From: Ulota crispa
Lineage: Eukaryota > Streptophyta > Bryopsida > Orthotrichales > Orthotrichaceae
Reading direction: 5' to 3'
Length of the DNA: 64,000 bases
Assembly: GCA_963920765.1 (NCBI GenBank)
Contig: OY987246.1
Location: forward strand, 18,100,868-18,164,867
Shown in pieces: positions 23,246 to 35,640 of the stretch (position 1 is its first letter; every line of letters begins with the position of its first letter). The translations under genes and the position numbers were made by a program. Under the pieces are notes generated by a model, which saw nothing but the letters and a program-made list of their open reading frames with translations, made no database searches and was not told the DNA's origin.

Positions 23246-25290
23246 TTTGATTGCACTCTTCACTAATGAAAATTGTATATTGTAGGTTGATAGCAAATTT
23301 GGCTTGCTCATTGCCAAATTGATCATTTTTTCAGAAAAAATCAATTTGGTATTAAATTTTATAATTAAACAAGATTAGGCACTTTCAAAAAAATTGTTAT
23401 TATTTGGCATTCAATCAAAAAAATAGTAAAATTAAGCCATTTTCTAAGCATCTTCCACTTTCTAAAATTAGTCCTTGGTAAGAAATTTGCAGTAGATTGA
23501 GCCCTCTTGGAATCAACATTGACCTTTCATTGTTAGTTAAGCTTAATGCCTTTTATAATATTTGACATTTCTTTAATTTGATTTGTTTGACATTGGACAT
23601 TTTTGGAAATAATTTATAGAACAATTAGGCAAAATTTTGGAGAATTATTTTATGCCGAATCTGCTATCGACCTACACTAATAGTATCAACGTTTTGAGAA
23701 CGGATATTCTCCGTTAGATTTTCCCTCGCATTTTCCCTGTTAAACGTGAAAAGAGGTTTGAATAAAATTTGGGATAATATGGAGGAAATAAATAGTGGTT
23801 TTAGAAATCAAGATGAAGCGAGTCGTTAATTTGTGACACCTTCTAGTTTTTGAACCTGAACAAAAGGATTGATATACACAAAACTTGTTTTAGCAAACTT
23901 GATGTGGAACCTTCCCATTCACCTTCACAAGTTATGAAAAAAATTGATTTCAAATTATAAAACAAATTGCTTTATATCATTTTTTTGAACTGTCTTTTAT
24001 GCATAATAGTATGGGAATCTCTGAGTTTAAGAGATTATCCAGTGGAGAAATGAAGTTTTGGTCATTGTAAATTGAATGCTTAATTAAAGTACTACTAACT
24101 CATCACCTATATTGCAAAGACACTTGTGTTAAAAAAATAAATTCTAGAACACTTCAATCTAAGTTGTGGGCTTCACTAGACCTCCTTTAGCTATTGGAGA
24201 TTCATTTGTAGCATTCAATGCAAAATCTTCAAGATTCGAGGGGTTCAATAATTTTCAAAAGAATATGATATTGGTGTTCACAAGTCAACTACACTTGAGG
24301 GATAATATTGTAGGTTTTTTTCTCATTCAGCATTATTTTAATGCTTTCTAAAGGCTGTCAACATCAACGAAAATACAAATTTGGGCACCCCAAAGTTTTG
24401 GATGAAAATGTGTGCAATTGATGCTTAGATCCATCATTAAGTTCTTTTCGCCATCTCATAACAAAAACATATTAGAAGAAACAACAGTTTTATAAGATTA
24501 TATTATTACTTTATAATAAGAGTACTTTGGTGATAAACAATTACTTGCCTTTTGTTTTTGTATAACATGAATCTTCAATCAATTGAAAGTCATGGTGATT
24601 TAAACAAGTATAGCCATTTTTTAAACTCAATATCAATATTCCTAACAATGCTTGAGTTTTTTTGAACTGCTCAGGATGCCCTAATACTCAATTGCTAGAA
24701 GATAAATCATCAAGTTGCTGGAATTAGGGTTAGATGCCATGTTGTTTCATTTAACACCAAATTCCACAAGTTTAAATTCATTTTATGAGTTTCTAATAGT
24801 AAGATTTCTATTGCCTTTTGTGATAATTTAGAACTCTAAGTTGAAAGTCTTACAATTGAAACCCTCTATGACAAATTTAAGCATGAAGAAGGAACGGTTA
24901 TTTTTTATAAAGGCCCCACAAACCAGAAAACATTGACATATTTGTAGGGCTGGAAATATTGCTTACACATCTTTGTGTGCCTGGAGTGAAAATTTCAAAT
25001 TTATTACATAAAAAGATAAAAGTAAAAATCTACCTCCATCTTTGAAGTTGGTTAGTTTTATTTCTAGCCATTGCATTAGACTAAAGTATGGTCTTTGAAT
25101 CCAAATACATATTGAAATTTCCCAAATTCAACCTTAGGGTGGTAAATTTCAAAAGTGTGATGTTCTTTATTAGATGAAAAATCTAACATCATCCACCTCA
25201 AGCCCAAAAATAAATACAACTATGTACCAAGGTGGGTTGCCAAAATAGCAAGGCATCTTACTTAGGTGTGTGTTCAAGAAGCATAACAAT
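23246..25290. other. Gene-free spacer
   Basis: A+T-rich sequence without a recognisable gene, RNA or paired termini. Confidence 0.5.
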
Positions 25291-25634
25291 ACTACAGTGG
25301 TGCTTGGTTAGCGCCAACCTTTGTAAGAGCAACAATTGGATAAGATCACAGCTCCACTCCCTTTTGCTCAAAAGCATGTATTATGAGCTTGGTTAAGGTC
25401 AAGTGCTTGCATATGGTCAATGTTCTTTTTTCATCAATTCCCATTTTGCCTCTTTAGTTAGAAAGGCGTTTGGTTAGTGTCCCAAAAACATGGGTGGGAA
25501 AGCATCTCCAAAGTTGCAACCCCTAAAACTAGGGGAAGTAACACAAATGGAGGGTTTGCTTATGATCAATGCTTGGATAAGGTCAACACTTTCTACAAGC
25601 CCAAAGTGTTGACGCTAACCAAGCACCACTATAG
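25291..25634. mobile_element. TIR element (GTGGTGCTTGGTTAGCG), 344 bp
   Basis: The left end is ACTACAGTGGTGCTTGGTTA. The right end, reverse-complemented, is GCTATAGTGGTGCTTGGTTA, and both continue GCG(C/T)CAAC. It is non-coding. Internal GTGCTTG/GGTCAA motifs recur. The family is not otherwise seen in the window. Confidence 0.65.
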
Positions 25635-25692
25635 CAAGTTGCACCAACTGTATAGTGCTCTCCAACAAGTTCTTGAGTTCTTTGAAACTTAG

Positions 25693-26468
25693 TGAACCCT
25701 TTAGGGCCCAAGGCGCCCTTGGCTCAGGATGGCTGTGAGCACTGTAATCCTTAAACTGGCTAAATTAGCAAGATTGCTACTAAAAAATTATGTAACTATT
25801 TTTTTTGAAACTTTACAATGTTAAATTTGTAAATTTTTACTTTTTAGTAGAGTTTTTAGCCACTTAAGGTAAAAGTGAAAATCATATTTGAGATCACTAG
25901 GTAGCATCCTTTTTCCATGTTTTCTCAATAAATGCTTAGATCTTGTTGAGATCTACCCGTATAGATGGAACAAATACTACTGAATCTAATACTTGGTCAA
26001 ATCTTGCAAGCATAGCCCAAATTACCAGAAAGATTATAACACTTCCATGCCAAGTTGACAACATCATTATTTCCAAAATCATATACAATGTTGTGAGGTC
26101 AAATTTGTGCCTTTTTAGAGCCCAAATGTGAAAATGAGAAACTGCAATGTGGTAGGTGACCTTCATACCAAGCATAAGAAAATTATTTTAGTTGAATTTG
26201 AGTTTGGACAAGAATTTCAAGCATCACAAAGTGAGGGGGTCTTTTTGTATAGTTTTTACTCACAATTTTTGAGCTTGACTTACTTCAATCCAAGTTTTTG
26301 AATTCAATATAAATCCAATAACAATGCACAAAGGCTTGCTTGATCAGGAATTCCCGTGCCCTCCAATTTTGTTCCCATGTCAATTGCAATAGCATCATTC
26401 TTCAAAAGTTATTTAAAAAAAACGGCTTCAAATGACCAAAATTGGCACTCCCGGCCCTAAAGGGTTAA
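25693..26468. mobile_element. TTAA-type CCC-end element (piggyBac-like MITE), one target copy mutated
   Basis: 776 bp. The left end is TGAACCCTTTAGGGCCCAAG, with TGAA in place of TTAA. The right end, reverse-complemented, is TTAACCCTTTAGGGCCGGGA. The first 12 terminal bases (CCCTTTAGGGCC) match perfectly. No transposase is present. Confidence 0.62.
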
Positions 26469-27891
26469 ATAACAACCACAAATGAAGAATAGCAATTAAA
26501 TAGCAACCATTGGTGAAGAATAGCAATTGAACACTTCAAAATTAATAAAATTCCACAAGGCCATATGCTAGCAATCTCAAGTCACATATTTATAAATTAT
26601 AGGAATCGAAAAATTACTAGTGAGGCTCTAAATCTTGTTGTTGATTGACTAAGTTGAAATAATGGCTTGTTGAGTTTCAAAAACTTGAGAACTTGTTAAG
26701 TGGGCACTAGTGGGTGTCAAACTTTGGTGTTCTTGACCCAATAACTTTGGCAAGATTTGTCTCATAACTCAACCACTATTGCAAGTTATCAGGTTTGATA
26801 ATTTTATCATGCACCTCTAGAGGTGGGTGATAAATCAAACTAGTGATGACCTCTGTTTATAAAGGTTATCAAGTGATCTTGTAGCTCTCTTCTAGCAAGC
26901 TAACCTTGTTGCAACTAATCATACTACCAAAACCACAATTACCTTTGTAATATCAAATCCTAACCTATTTAATAGCACACCTCAATTTTGTGTCATATTA
27001 TATTATAAATACAATCACTATGACATTTATAATATCACATTTTGATCTCTATAATATTACATCCTAACCTCTTTTATATCACATCTCAACTTTGTATAAA
27101 GGAATTATGCAAAGAAACAATTAGAATTATCAAATGATTTGTGAGGTTTATAAAACTTATAACTTTTATAGATTGTTGAATGAGCAACCACCCCTTAACT
27201 TTGAGTGAATTACAGGATAAAGTTATCCGAAAATCACCAAAAATCAAAGGTTTGACACCCTCTACTGCATGTCCATTTGCACTCGAAAGGAGTACTGCGA
27301 CCGCCGGTTATGTGCACCGTACCATACGACAGAAGATACAAGACACTCCGATAAGTCACCGACCGTTGGTCGGTAGCTGCGGTAACTTGATTCCGAAGCC
27401 TCACCGGAGACGAGGAAACGCGTGCTTGCGAGACTCCGCTGCTTTTCGCCTGCAGTTTGATTGCATCTCTGGCGACTGCAATCGCAACAAAACCGTGAAA
27501 AAATTCTGTAAAAATCGACGCCGTTTTTCACAAACATCCTCCCGATCTTGCCGACTCCAACCATTTCATCTTCATCGCCAGTGTCAGTCTAGTACAGTTC
27601 CGACATGCACTCATCGCAGTGTTCTTGCGAAGAGGAAGAACAGGACGTTAATGGTCGATCACTGCTGTGTCTTCCGATCAGCTGATCGCACAATTTGGTA
27701 CTGGAGATCGATTTCTAAGGAGCATCATTTGTTGCCGTAAGGAACGCATGAGCTTTGAGTAAAAAATTCGGCTGTGGCGGACCTAGGGCGTCGAGATTGT
27801 GAAGATGTGAAGCTTAGCTTCTTTGCCTTTGGTGTGAATTCGAGCAGAGGACGGTACCGGTGATTCTTGTAGTCGCTAATTCTGGGTTCTG
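26469..27891. other. Repeat-derived spacer, then G+C-richer esterase promoter/leader
   Basis: 26469-27150 is A+T-rich with simple direct repeats (GAATAGCAATT). From about 27260 to 27890 the composition turns G+C-rich, directly before the esterase start codon. It has open frames on both strands (100 and 186 codons) with no recognisable domain. I read it as promoter and 5' leader of the esterase. Confidence 0.5.
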
Positions 27892-30800
27892 ATGTTCGCT
27901 TGGCCTTTTCGGGGTTCCACAGCTTCTGTGGAAGGTATGGTAACCTAACCTAAAAGAAATTGTCATTGTTGGTGGTTAATCTCATCATATGAGCATATAG
28001 AGCTGAAATTTTTGGTTAGATTGTTAGGAAATAGAACAAAATCACAATGCCAGTTGCTTAGTAATTTTCTGTTGCTGTAAGTAAATTCTATGGAATTTTA
28101 AGACGCGGTTGGCGCTTGCTATGCTAAGCATTCACCATTAGAATTTTATTAAGACTTTCATATTTTAGATAGAATGCAAAGTAAGAATTTCAGCAAGTCT
28201 TCAAATTGTATCTATGTGATAATATCATAGAGACTGGAGATTTGAACTGTATTAGAGAGGTCTATATGTGATATTACATGAAATTACAGAGGCGCTTGTG
28301 ATTTTAGTAGTATGATAATAGGAAGCTGGTAATGATACTGAACACATCTCAAGTGGAATGAGGCATCCTTTAAGCTCTGCGTCTTTTTAAGAATTGTGAT
28401 CATTATGTTTCCCAGTCTTTGCGTTGCTTGCTACATGCAAATTGAAGAGCTCCACAACCACACTCCCCCCCGTTGTCTTCACCTCATTTTCTTGCTCCAT
28501 TCTTTAGCATTTTGACGTAAGATAGGGACATCTAAGATTTTCATTATTGATGCTAAGAATAGTTCCTACTGTTATACAGTTTTAGGCATATGTTGGCAAA
28601 TGAAAGAGGATTTTAAAGTACCAAAGAATGCATCCTTTGGAAACCGGATGGAAAATTGATTTATGAGGTGTCAATGTTTTATTGATAGGTATTCTAAAAC
28701 CGCCACTTGATCAGATGTTGAACGTGATGGACATCGACTTAGGTAATATATATCTAGATTCTGGTACTTTAGGGCTGCTCTTTTAGTGGCGATTTCGGGT
28801 ATAGGTCTTCTATGTTGTTTAAACAGAACATACCAAGAATTCTACAATTAGCAGTTTTGCGTTTGATCTTAGATATTCACTAGTCTCGGAGCCTTGACTA
28901 TTATTTTGTGAGCTCATTTGTTACAGTAGCTCCAATTGCCATGAATGCTATACCCTAGTGCTGGTCTTCGAGCCTACATTTAGATTTAGAGTTTTTGAAT
29001 AAGAGCACGCTCTACATTATCGTGACAATGATAATTACACTGAAATGGTGCAAATTGGGGCTTTCTTTCTGTTGATTTGATTCTTAATGTATTAATTTGT
29101 TGTGGCGTTGCACAAGGTTATGGCGAAAAGCAGAGAGAGGGTCCAGAGGACCATGACAAAGGCGCAAGTTCCAGCAGCGGCACTAAGGCTGTGCCTATCA
29201 TTCAGGCACGCAATGAGAAAGCACAGCAGCTCAACGTCCAGCCTGACCATCTCTTGGTCCTCGTACATGGGATACTTGCCAGGTATGTTTGACCTCTTCC
29301 CTCAGCACATTTCCTTTTCATAAGTGCCTACAGAAGTTCCACTGTGGAGGCTAATAGTTGATTACAAAAATATTCAAAACATGTTTTAATTGTTTAAAGA
29401 TTGCAAGACATGATTTACTCTTTCTATATAATCATTTTGTTTCCTTCCTTGCTTCTCTGAAGTTGGATTTCTAAATGCGTTGTTTCAACATTTCTAGATG
29501 TGGAAGTGACTGCGTTTGGCCACTTGCCGAAGCTAGCATATAAGACTTTCCGCTTTGGAAGCTAACAGTGAATCACTAAACCTGTAATACATTCCTTGCA
29601 ATAAACCTAAGTTTATGACAAAGTCAGCATCTGTGTTGCAGTCCTAGCGATTGGACATACGTGGAGACTGAGCTCAAGAGCCGACTCGGCAATAAGTTCC
29701 TGATTCACGGTAATAGCATTGTTTTCCCATGTAAATCACATTTAGCTTTATGGCACATGGTCTAGGGACCATTTAGTGTCGCAAGTCTCCTTTCCGCCTA
29801 AATGTGCTTCAGTGCGTACACAGAGTTGTTACTTTAAGCTGGTCTCTCTTATTGCATACGGAGTATGTTCAAAGGTTCGAAGGGATTCTGAACAGGGGCT
29901 GGCTACTAATCATGCTATGAAGTTTAGCACAGTAATCCATAAACTGTTTTTTTCAAGAGACGTGCCTTGCTCTTCATCCACCACTGACATGCCAATACAA
30001 ACTTCTGTTTACAAAGAACAGTCGGTGAACTGCAGTTGCTGAAACTATCCTGACTTCATGTTTTCCGTATTTTGTGATTGTATTTCTTATGATTCTCTCA
30101 GCAAGCGCCGTGAATTCGTTTCTGAACACCCTTGATGGCATTGACCAAGCTGGCCGCCGTCTTGCTTCAGAGGTAAAACTCAACTTGTCCTCAACTCCAA
30201 TCATCATTTGCCTACCTTTTTGTTATCAAGTTTTTCTGTATTGTTTGACTGTTACAAATTTTCACACAACTTTATATGTAGAATCTTTCCCGTGATTCAT
30301 GAGAATGTCTGTACGGTTGCACTCATTAAATGGAGATTATGGGAAAGCCTTCGTATGGTCTTTGAGAGACTCCCTATGAAACACAGAGGCTTTAGTAGAA
30401 TTAATTTGTTCCGGGAGCTTATAATGATTATGGGATACTGATTTTTCAATTGGTTACATTGCAATCAGATTGACCAAATTGTGGAGAAAATGCCTTCCCT
30501 GAAGCGGATTTCCTTCGTAGCTCACTCTCTGGGCGGTCTGTTTGTGCGGTACGCTGTGGCAATGCTGTACAGTAGCAACGATGATTTGACTGAAGATATG
30601 GGGATGGAAGATTTAGAGAGTGAAGGTCAGGAGCACCCCATGTTTCGACGTCACCGTGAACCCAGGCTTGCTGGTTTAGAAGCTGTGAATTTCATCACTC
30701 TGGCAAGTCCGCATTTGGGAGTGCGTGGACAGAATCAGGCAAGTTGTAAGCTTTTTATACAGTATAACAGGATAGACCTCAATTTGATCACTGTGACAAG

Positions 30801-33800
30801 AGCGCTTTTTTGTTTATGTTGTTGTTTAAAAGTCCTTTAAACAATCTGATTTTACTAAGAGCCATGTTGTGTATTACTACACCCTGATCTTTTCAATCTG
30901 GTTGAGGTCCCAAACGGATGACCAACACATAGTTTGCGTGTGTGAAAAGTGTGATACAGTCGTCTACATTGTGATAAGTGTGTAGGATATTTAAGAATGC
31001 TACTATAGAGAAGGTTTTGTTAAAGATGCCAAAATGTACATGTGCTTTTGATTTTCATCTTCTGAAAATCCTTCAAGTTTCTATTTTGCATTTTTGTGTT
31101 GATGTCAACGGAGTTTAGGTCTGGGTCTAATTTTGTGATGTTGTGTATCAGCTGCCATTCTTGCTGGGAGTGCCAGTGTTGGCGAAGGTTGCGGAGCCAG
31201 TTGCCCCTTTTTGTGTTGGGCGGACAGGGAAACAACTTTTCCTGACTGATGGACGACCTTTAGACTCTCCACTGCTCTTGCGCATGGCCTCGGATTGTCC
31301 AGAAGGTCTTTTCATGTATGTCCTTTCTGCTGAGCTTAGTTATTTATTTTTGTTCTACATTATTTTCTCATGGTGAAAATGTATCATTCCACATTCTTTT
31401 TTGTTGACCCGTATCCTCTTACATCTTGTGTTCTACAAAGACTTGTAGTACTCAACCAATTATTGTACACAGGTGTAGAGATTCCCAACCACAGAGAAAA
31501 GTGTGGGGCTCAATAATGCTCTCGAACCTTTAAATCTCTCACCAGAAATCTTTACTGACATGTAATAAACGTACCTTTACCTTCTCTGGTATATGTGAGT
31601 GATTTGAACTTTATTTTAAGAGAATCAAATTTGGCTGATCGTTGTTAAATTCACAGATCTGCCCTGCGGGCCTTCAAGTCAAGGGCGGTGTACGCAAACG
31701 TCAGCTATGATCGTATCCACACTTCCACCTCTCCATTCCTGTTTCTTCTTTTGATCTTTACCCTTTTTTCCTAATTTGTAACATTCATCTTGTCAAAATT
31801 TTAACAACTCTTACAAATCTCATATGTGTACGGAACAAAAGCAGTAAGATTTAGCTTGATAAAACCAAAATTGTTGCAATGACTCCTCAATGACAATATA
31901 TAGCATTTAAAATTGGATTAAATGTTGATAAAAAGAGATAGATTGGCATGGAGAGATGCACAAACAAATTGAGAAACTGTCCAGCTTTTTTGTTATTAGA
32001 AGAGAACGTTGCAGATTTTGTCCAAGTTCCATTTAATTCTCAAATAACTGACCATTTATGTGTCAAAAAGTCATACATTTTTCAAGATTTAGAGTTTGTG
32101 GTAGTTCAGAAATTTTTGCCGTGTACAAGATGCATTAGTCATAAAATTCTCTTGGGTTATGCAATAGTGAATACAGAGAGCTTAGCCCTTTCTCTGCAAA
32201 TAAAGAATCTGGAGCAGACTGTTATGTTGTGATAGAAGTCTTTCTTGACACTGACTTCAGATGTGGTGGGTTGGCGGACATCCTCAATCAGGCGTGAGGG
32301 TGAACTTTCCAAGGTTAGTACTGTTGTCTCTATCCATTGTTTTTTTAGGTTTTTCTTCAAATTTTTTTTGCTTCCGCTCATGGAAAATTAATATAGATAG
32401 CTGGTCGCAGCCTCCCAGGGTCTCCATGCACAAGTACAAGCATGTTGTAAATGTGGCATTCTGTCCAGCAGTAGACAGTGATGCCCCTAGTTTTCGACCA
32501 GAATCTGCCCGGGGAAAAGCTGCAGCTCAAGTTTCTCCCAGTAGCAAGAAAGCTGCCGCATACCATGTCACGCTTGAAGGTATGCCATTGTTTGCTGTTA
32601 TGCTTTCCTGCTCGTGGCTACTTGCTTGCATATTACTGTAGAACCTCTATGATTGAATTTGAAGACAGGTAAGACGGGTTAAGATATGTACTTAGATAAG
32701 TAATTCATTAATAGAGGTCAACCCTTGATACAATAATACAGTACTCATTATTTGTTGGAACCAAGAAGTTGGTATTCATTTATGGAGGTTATTCACTTGG
32801 GCAGTCCACTTTTATACAGGTTTCACTGTACAATCAGACTGCTTTGAGAACATTTAAATACATTTAGACAATTAAAAAACTCCATGAAGGTGTATTTACA
32901 CAGGGTTCAATCACTGTGAACATAGAGAGACCTCATCATATATTATGAACTAGGTAATGGCCACAATTTGCGCCAATATGGTTTGTAACTGAGTAGCTCT
33001 CATATTGTAGAAGAACAAGAGAGGTAATAGCTTGATTCTAAATCAGATTGGCTTCATATAGTGGCCGTTACTGTTTGTAATTGGCCAACAACAAGAATTG
33101 ATACACATGATGATTCATCATCTCAATCTGGATAAGCAATGACTCTGTGAGCATTGTGGTTGATTGTGTAGTTGCTTGGAGCCAATCCATACAAGCCATT
33201 TTGTTAAAATTCCTGATGTTGGCCATTACAAAGATGGTTCTGTTTGTGATGTTCTGTAATTTTCTGAAATTTTATTGAAAACAATGTTATTACTCGTTTG
33301 TCTGCAGTCTCACAAAATTGAAATACTAAAATACTGACAATAGATTACTGTTTGGTGAACAGAGGAGATGGTGCGGGGGTTACAGCAAGTGAGCTGGAGA
33401 AAGGTCGACGTGAGCTTTCACTCAGCTTTATGGCCTTTCTTGGCCCAGAATGCCATCACTGTAAGTTTGTCAACCAACATTTAAAAAAAGGGAAAATTTC
33501 ATGGATACCCCTGAAGTTTGCAATATTTTCATAGATACCCTTGCTTTTTCAGAGATATCACAGATACCCTTGGACCAAAAAATTTAGGTGTTTGTTTTGT
33601 TATGCATGCCACTTCCTTCTCACTTTGTGAGCACGCGTAGTGTGCGCACAAAGTGAGAAGGAAGTGGCATGCATAACAAAACAAACACCTAAATTTTTTG
33701 GTCCAAGGGTATCTGTGATATCTCTGAAAAAGCAAGGGTATCTATGAAAATATTGCAAACTTCAGGGGTATCCATGAAATTTTCCCTTAGAATAAAAGCA

Positions 33801-34065
33801 ACAACATCTAATGTGCAATTCAAACAAATATCATCATTCTAGCCTTTGTTACTGAAATAAGGCTTATTGCACTCTCAATGATGCCTACTTAGTATGAGAA
33901 TCCTCAAAAAAATTCAGGCATGCCATAACCACCTTCTGTCAATTTCGTTATTGAAATCAGGTCAAGGCAGAGTGGATACATTACGAAGGAGCAGGTGTGC
34001 TAGCACATGTAGCTGATACCCTGAGAAAACAAGAGCAGACTGTTTTCTTCGCAGCAAGCTTATAA
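27892..34065 (+). CDS. DUF676-type serine esterase / lipase (alpha/beta hydrolase)
   Basis: A 420-aa protein of the plant putative serine esterase family (PF05057, DUF676). Eleven exons: 27892-27934, 29117-29282, 29642-29709, 30102-30172, 30469-30738, 31152-31315, 31657-31712, 32261-32313, 32411-32579, 33363-33460, 33961-34065. All phases close and all introns are GT-AG except intron 5, which starts GC (CAG|GCAAGT). The oxyanion-side HG is in LLVLVHGILAS (65-66). The nucleophile elbow is AHSLGG with Ser136. Then come LAGLEAVNFITLASPHLGVRG, RTGKQLFLTDG, ISALRAFKSRAVYANVSYDHVVGWRTSSIRR (candidate Asp/His region) and the family C-terminal signature VSWRKVDVSFHSALWPFLAQNAITVKAEWIHYEGAGVLAHVADTL. 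There is no signal peptide; a lipid-droplet or cytosolic role is possible but not shown. The tiny first exon (43 nt) is supported by phase and by an in-frame ATG. Introns carry repeats, including a 0.3-kb hairpin in intron 10. Confidence 0.94.
33488..33788. mobile_element. Near-perfect fold-back MITE (family F) in esterase intron 10
   Basis: 301 bp. The arms of about 140 bp are almost identical inverted copies (AAGGGAAAATTTCATGGATA at both outer ends; CACTTCCTTCTCACTTTGTG pairing with CACAAAGTGAGAAGGAAGTG). They surround a short GAGCACGCGTAGTGTGCGC centre. It lies in intron 10 (33461-33960) and so is part of the primary transcript. Relatives are at 43589-43919 and 53138-53461. Confidence 0.85.
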
Positions 34066-34593
34066 TTCCAAGGGCGGGAGGCTGGTGCATTACCCGAGAC
34101 ACGATTTTGCTAATGGTACCTATATACATTTGAACTCCCATCCCAGTAATAATGTTGCAAACGGTAATGAAAGTTTGAGGATGTGTACATAGGTGGCTTA
34201 ATAAAAACTGGTGAAGATGAGAGACATGTCTGACCTACCTTTTGCTACAGATTCACAAGCATTTTGCAAACGTGATATATTATCTAGTACTGGGCAATGG
34301 TTCCGCTCAAGTTTCTTCCTGGGACTCCATTCTAATAATTTAGTTTGATTTTCAGACCTTATCCAAGTAGTTGTACATACACCCTGGTGCTAAAGAGGAC
34401 TTCATCTGTAGACAGAACATATTGAAAGCAGATTCGGCACAATGTCGCAAGAGTGAATCCATCCAGAGTCCTGTCCAGGAGTGTCCACAACTGACCCTAG
34501 AAAGCCTTGCGATGTTTCGAAACGATTGATAAAGAGAATTGCCCACAAACGAGGGCCTTTCATACACTAAGAGCAGCTTGTATCAAATCTTGT
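34066..34593. other. 3' flank of the esterase gene
   Basis: Presumed 3' untranslated region and spacer. No further gene is recognised. Confidence 0.5.
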
Positions 34594-35640
34594 TACTCCC
34601 TTTGTCCCTCTAAAAACGTCCAAAAAGTTTCCTTGCGTAGGTTTTTAGTCTTTTGTGCTAGTGACACATGCATTCTAGAATCAATATACCACCTACCAAA
34701 TGTATCCAAAATCCTTGTGTTTAAATTGCCGTGTAGGCACCCAAATTCCATGTGAAAAGTACCATATTTGTGCATAGTTTATAAATGTTGCTAGCTTCTC
34801 ATTATTTTAGTCCTTGTGTTAATGACACATGCATTCTAGAATCAATATACCATCTACCAAATGTTTGAAAAATCTCCAATTTTGATGTTCTTGTTTGGGC
34901 ACCCAAATTCTAGGCAAAAAGTATCATATGTGTGCATGCTACCAGCTCTTGATTATTGATGATTTAAAGATTAGTAGCAACAATGGAACCTCATATGGGC
35001 AAGGCCAAGCTTGCTAGGAGAGGAATGCTCCCTAATCTCTTAACTTGCCTCCATGAGATCATTAAACATGACATGCTTTCCCAAAATTTGAAATAAGCAA
35101 AAGGGAGCATTTTAGTGGTCCAAGAAATGCGCCTGAATTGGACGTTGTTAACCCTTAAACACCTATAGGGCATAGTATATATGCTGTCGTATAATTGATA
35201 TTTGCTACTAGTAAGAAGTTTTAATTTGGGATCTCAAGACCGCATTGATCTATTCTCCAACTTCTTTGTTGGTCTCAAACAAGGTTCAGGGAGAACTGGC
35301 GGTTAGTGTAGTGGCAGCTGGTTGAAATTGCAAAAAACCCAGTTGAAACTTGAAACTATCAACTAAAAAACCGGTCTATTTTCCAAAAAAATCTAAATAC
35401 AATACTTTTATAATAGAAATTTAGGGGTTTTACAAAAAATAACCAGTCCATGTTAGTGAAAATCCGGTTGAAACTGGACACTGCCAGATTTCAACTAGTG
35501 AAGCTAAAATTTCTCCCCGAACCCTGGTCTCAAATGTAGTAGAGGTGTGGATCCATTCCAAATACAAGAAAAATACCCCATATTGTACTGGCCGCAAAGG
35601 GCCTTCCCGTCGTTCAAGGGTTAAAGGGACAGAGGGAGTA
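34594..35640. mobile_element. Stowaway-like TIR element with an internal duplication and a nested insert
   Basis: 1047 bp. The left end is TACTCCCTTTGTCCCTCTAA. The right end, reverse-complemented, is TACTCCCTCTGTCCCTTTAA. TA plus CTCCCTYTGTCCC is the hallmark of plant Stowaway/mariner MITEs. A unit of about 165 bp is duplicated inside (GACACATGCATTCTAGAATC at about 34662 and 34828). A TTAA-type element (35148-35624) is inserted next to the right terminus. Confidence 0.8.
35148..35624. mobile_element. TTAA-flanked CCC-end element nested in a Stowaway-like element
   Basis: 477 bp with TTAA at both edges. The left end is TTAACCCTTAAACACC and the right end, reverse-complemented, is TTAACCCTTGAACGAC. 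The host flanks (TTGGACGTTG and AGGGACAGAGGGAGTA), joined through one TTAA, recover the right terminus seen intact at 37914-37946. That supports a 4-bp TTAA target duplication. Confidence 0.72.

Noticed and set aside
27180..27740. 186-codon plus-strand frame upstream of the esterase
   Set aside because: No family recognised, and an opposite-strand frame is equally open. The region is best read as the G+C-richer promoter and leader.
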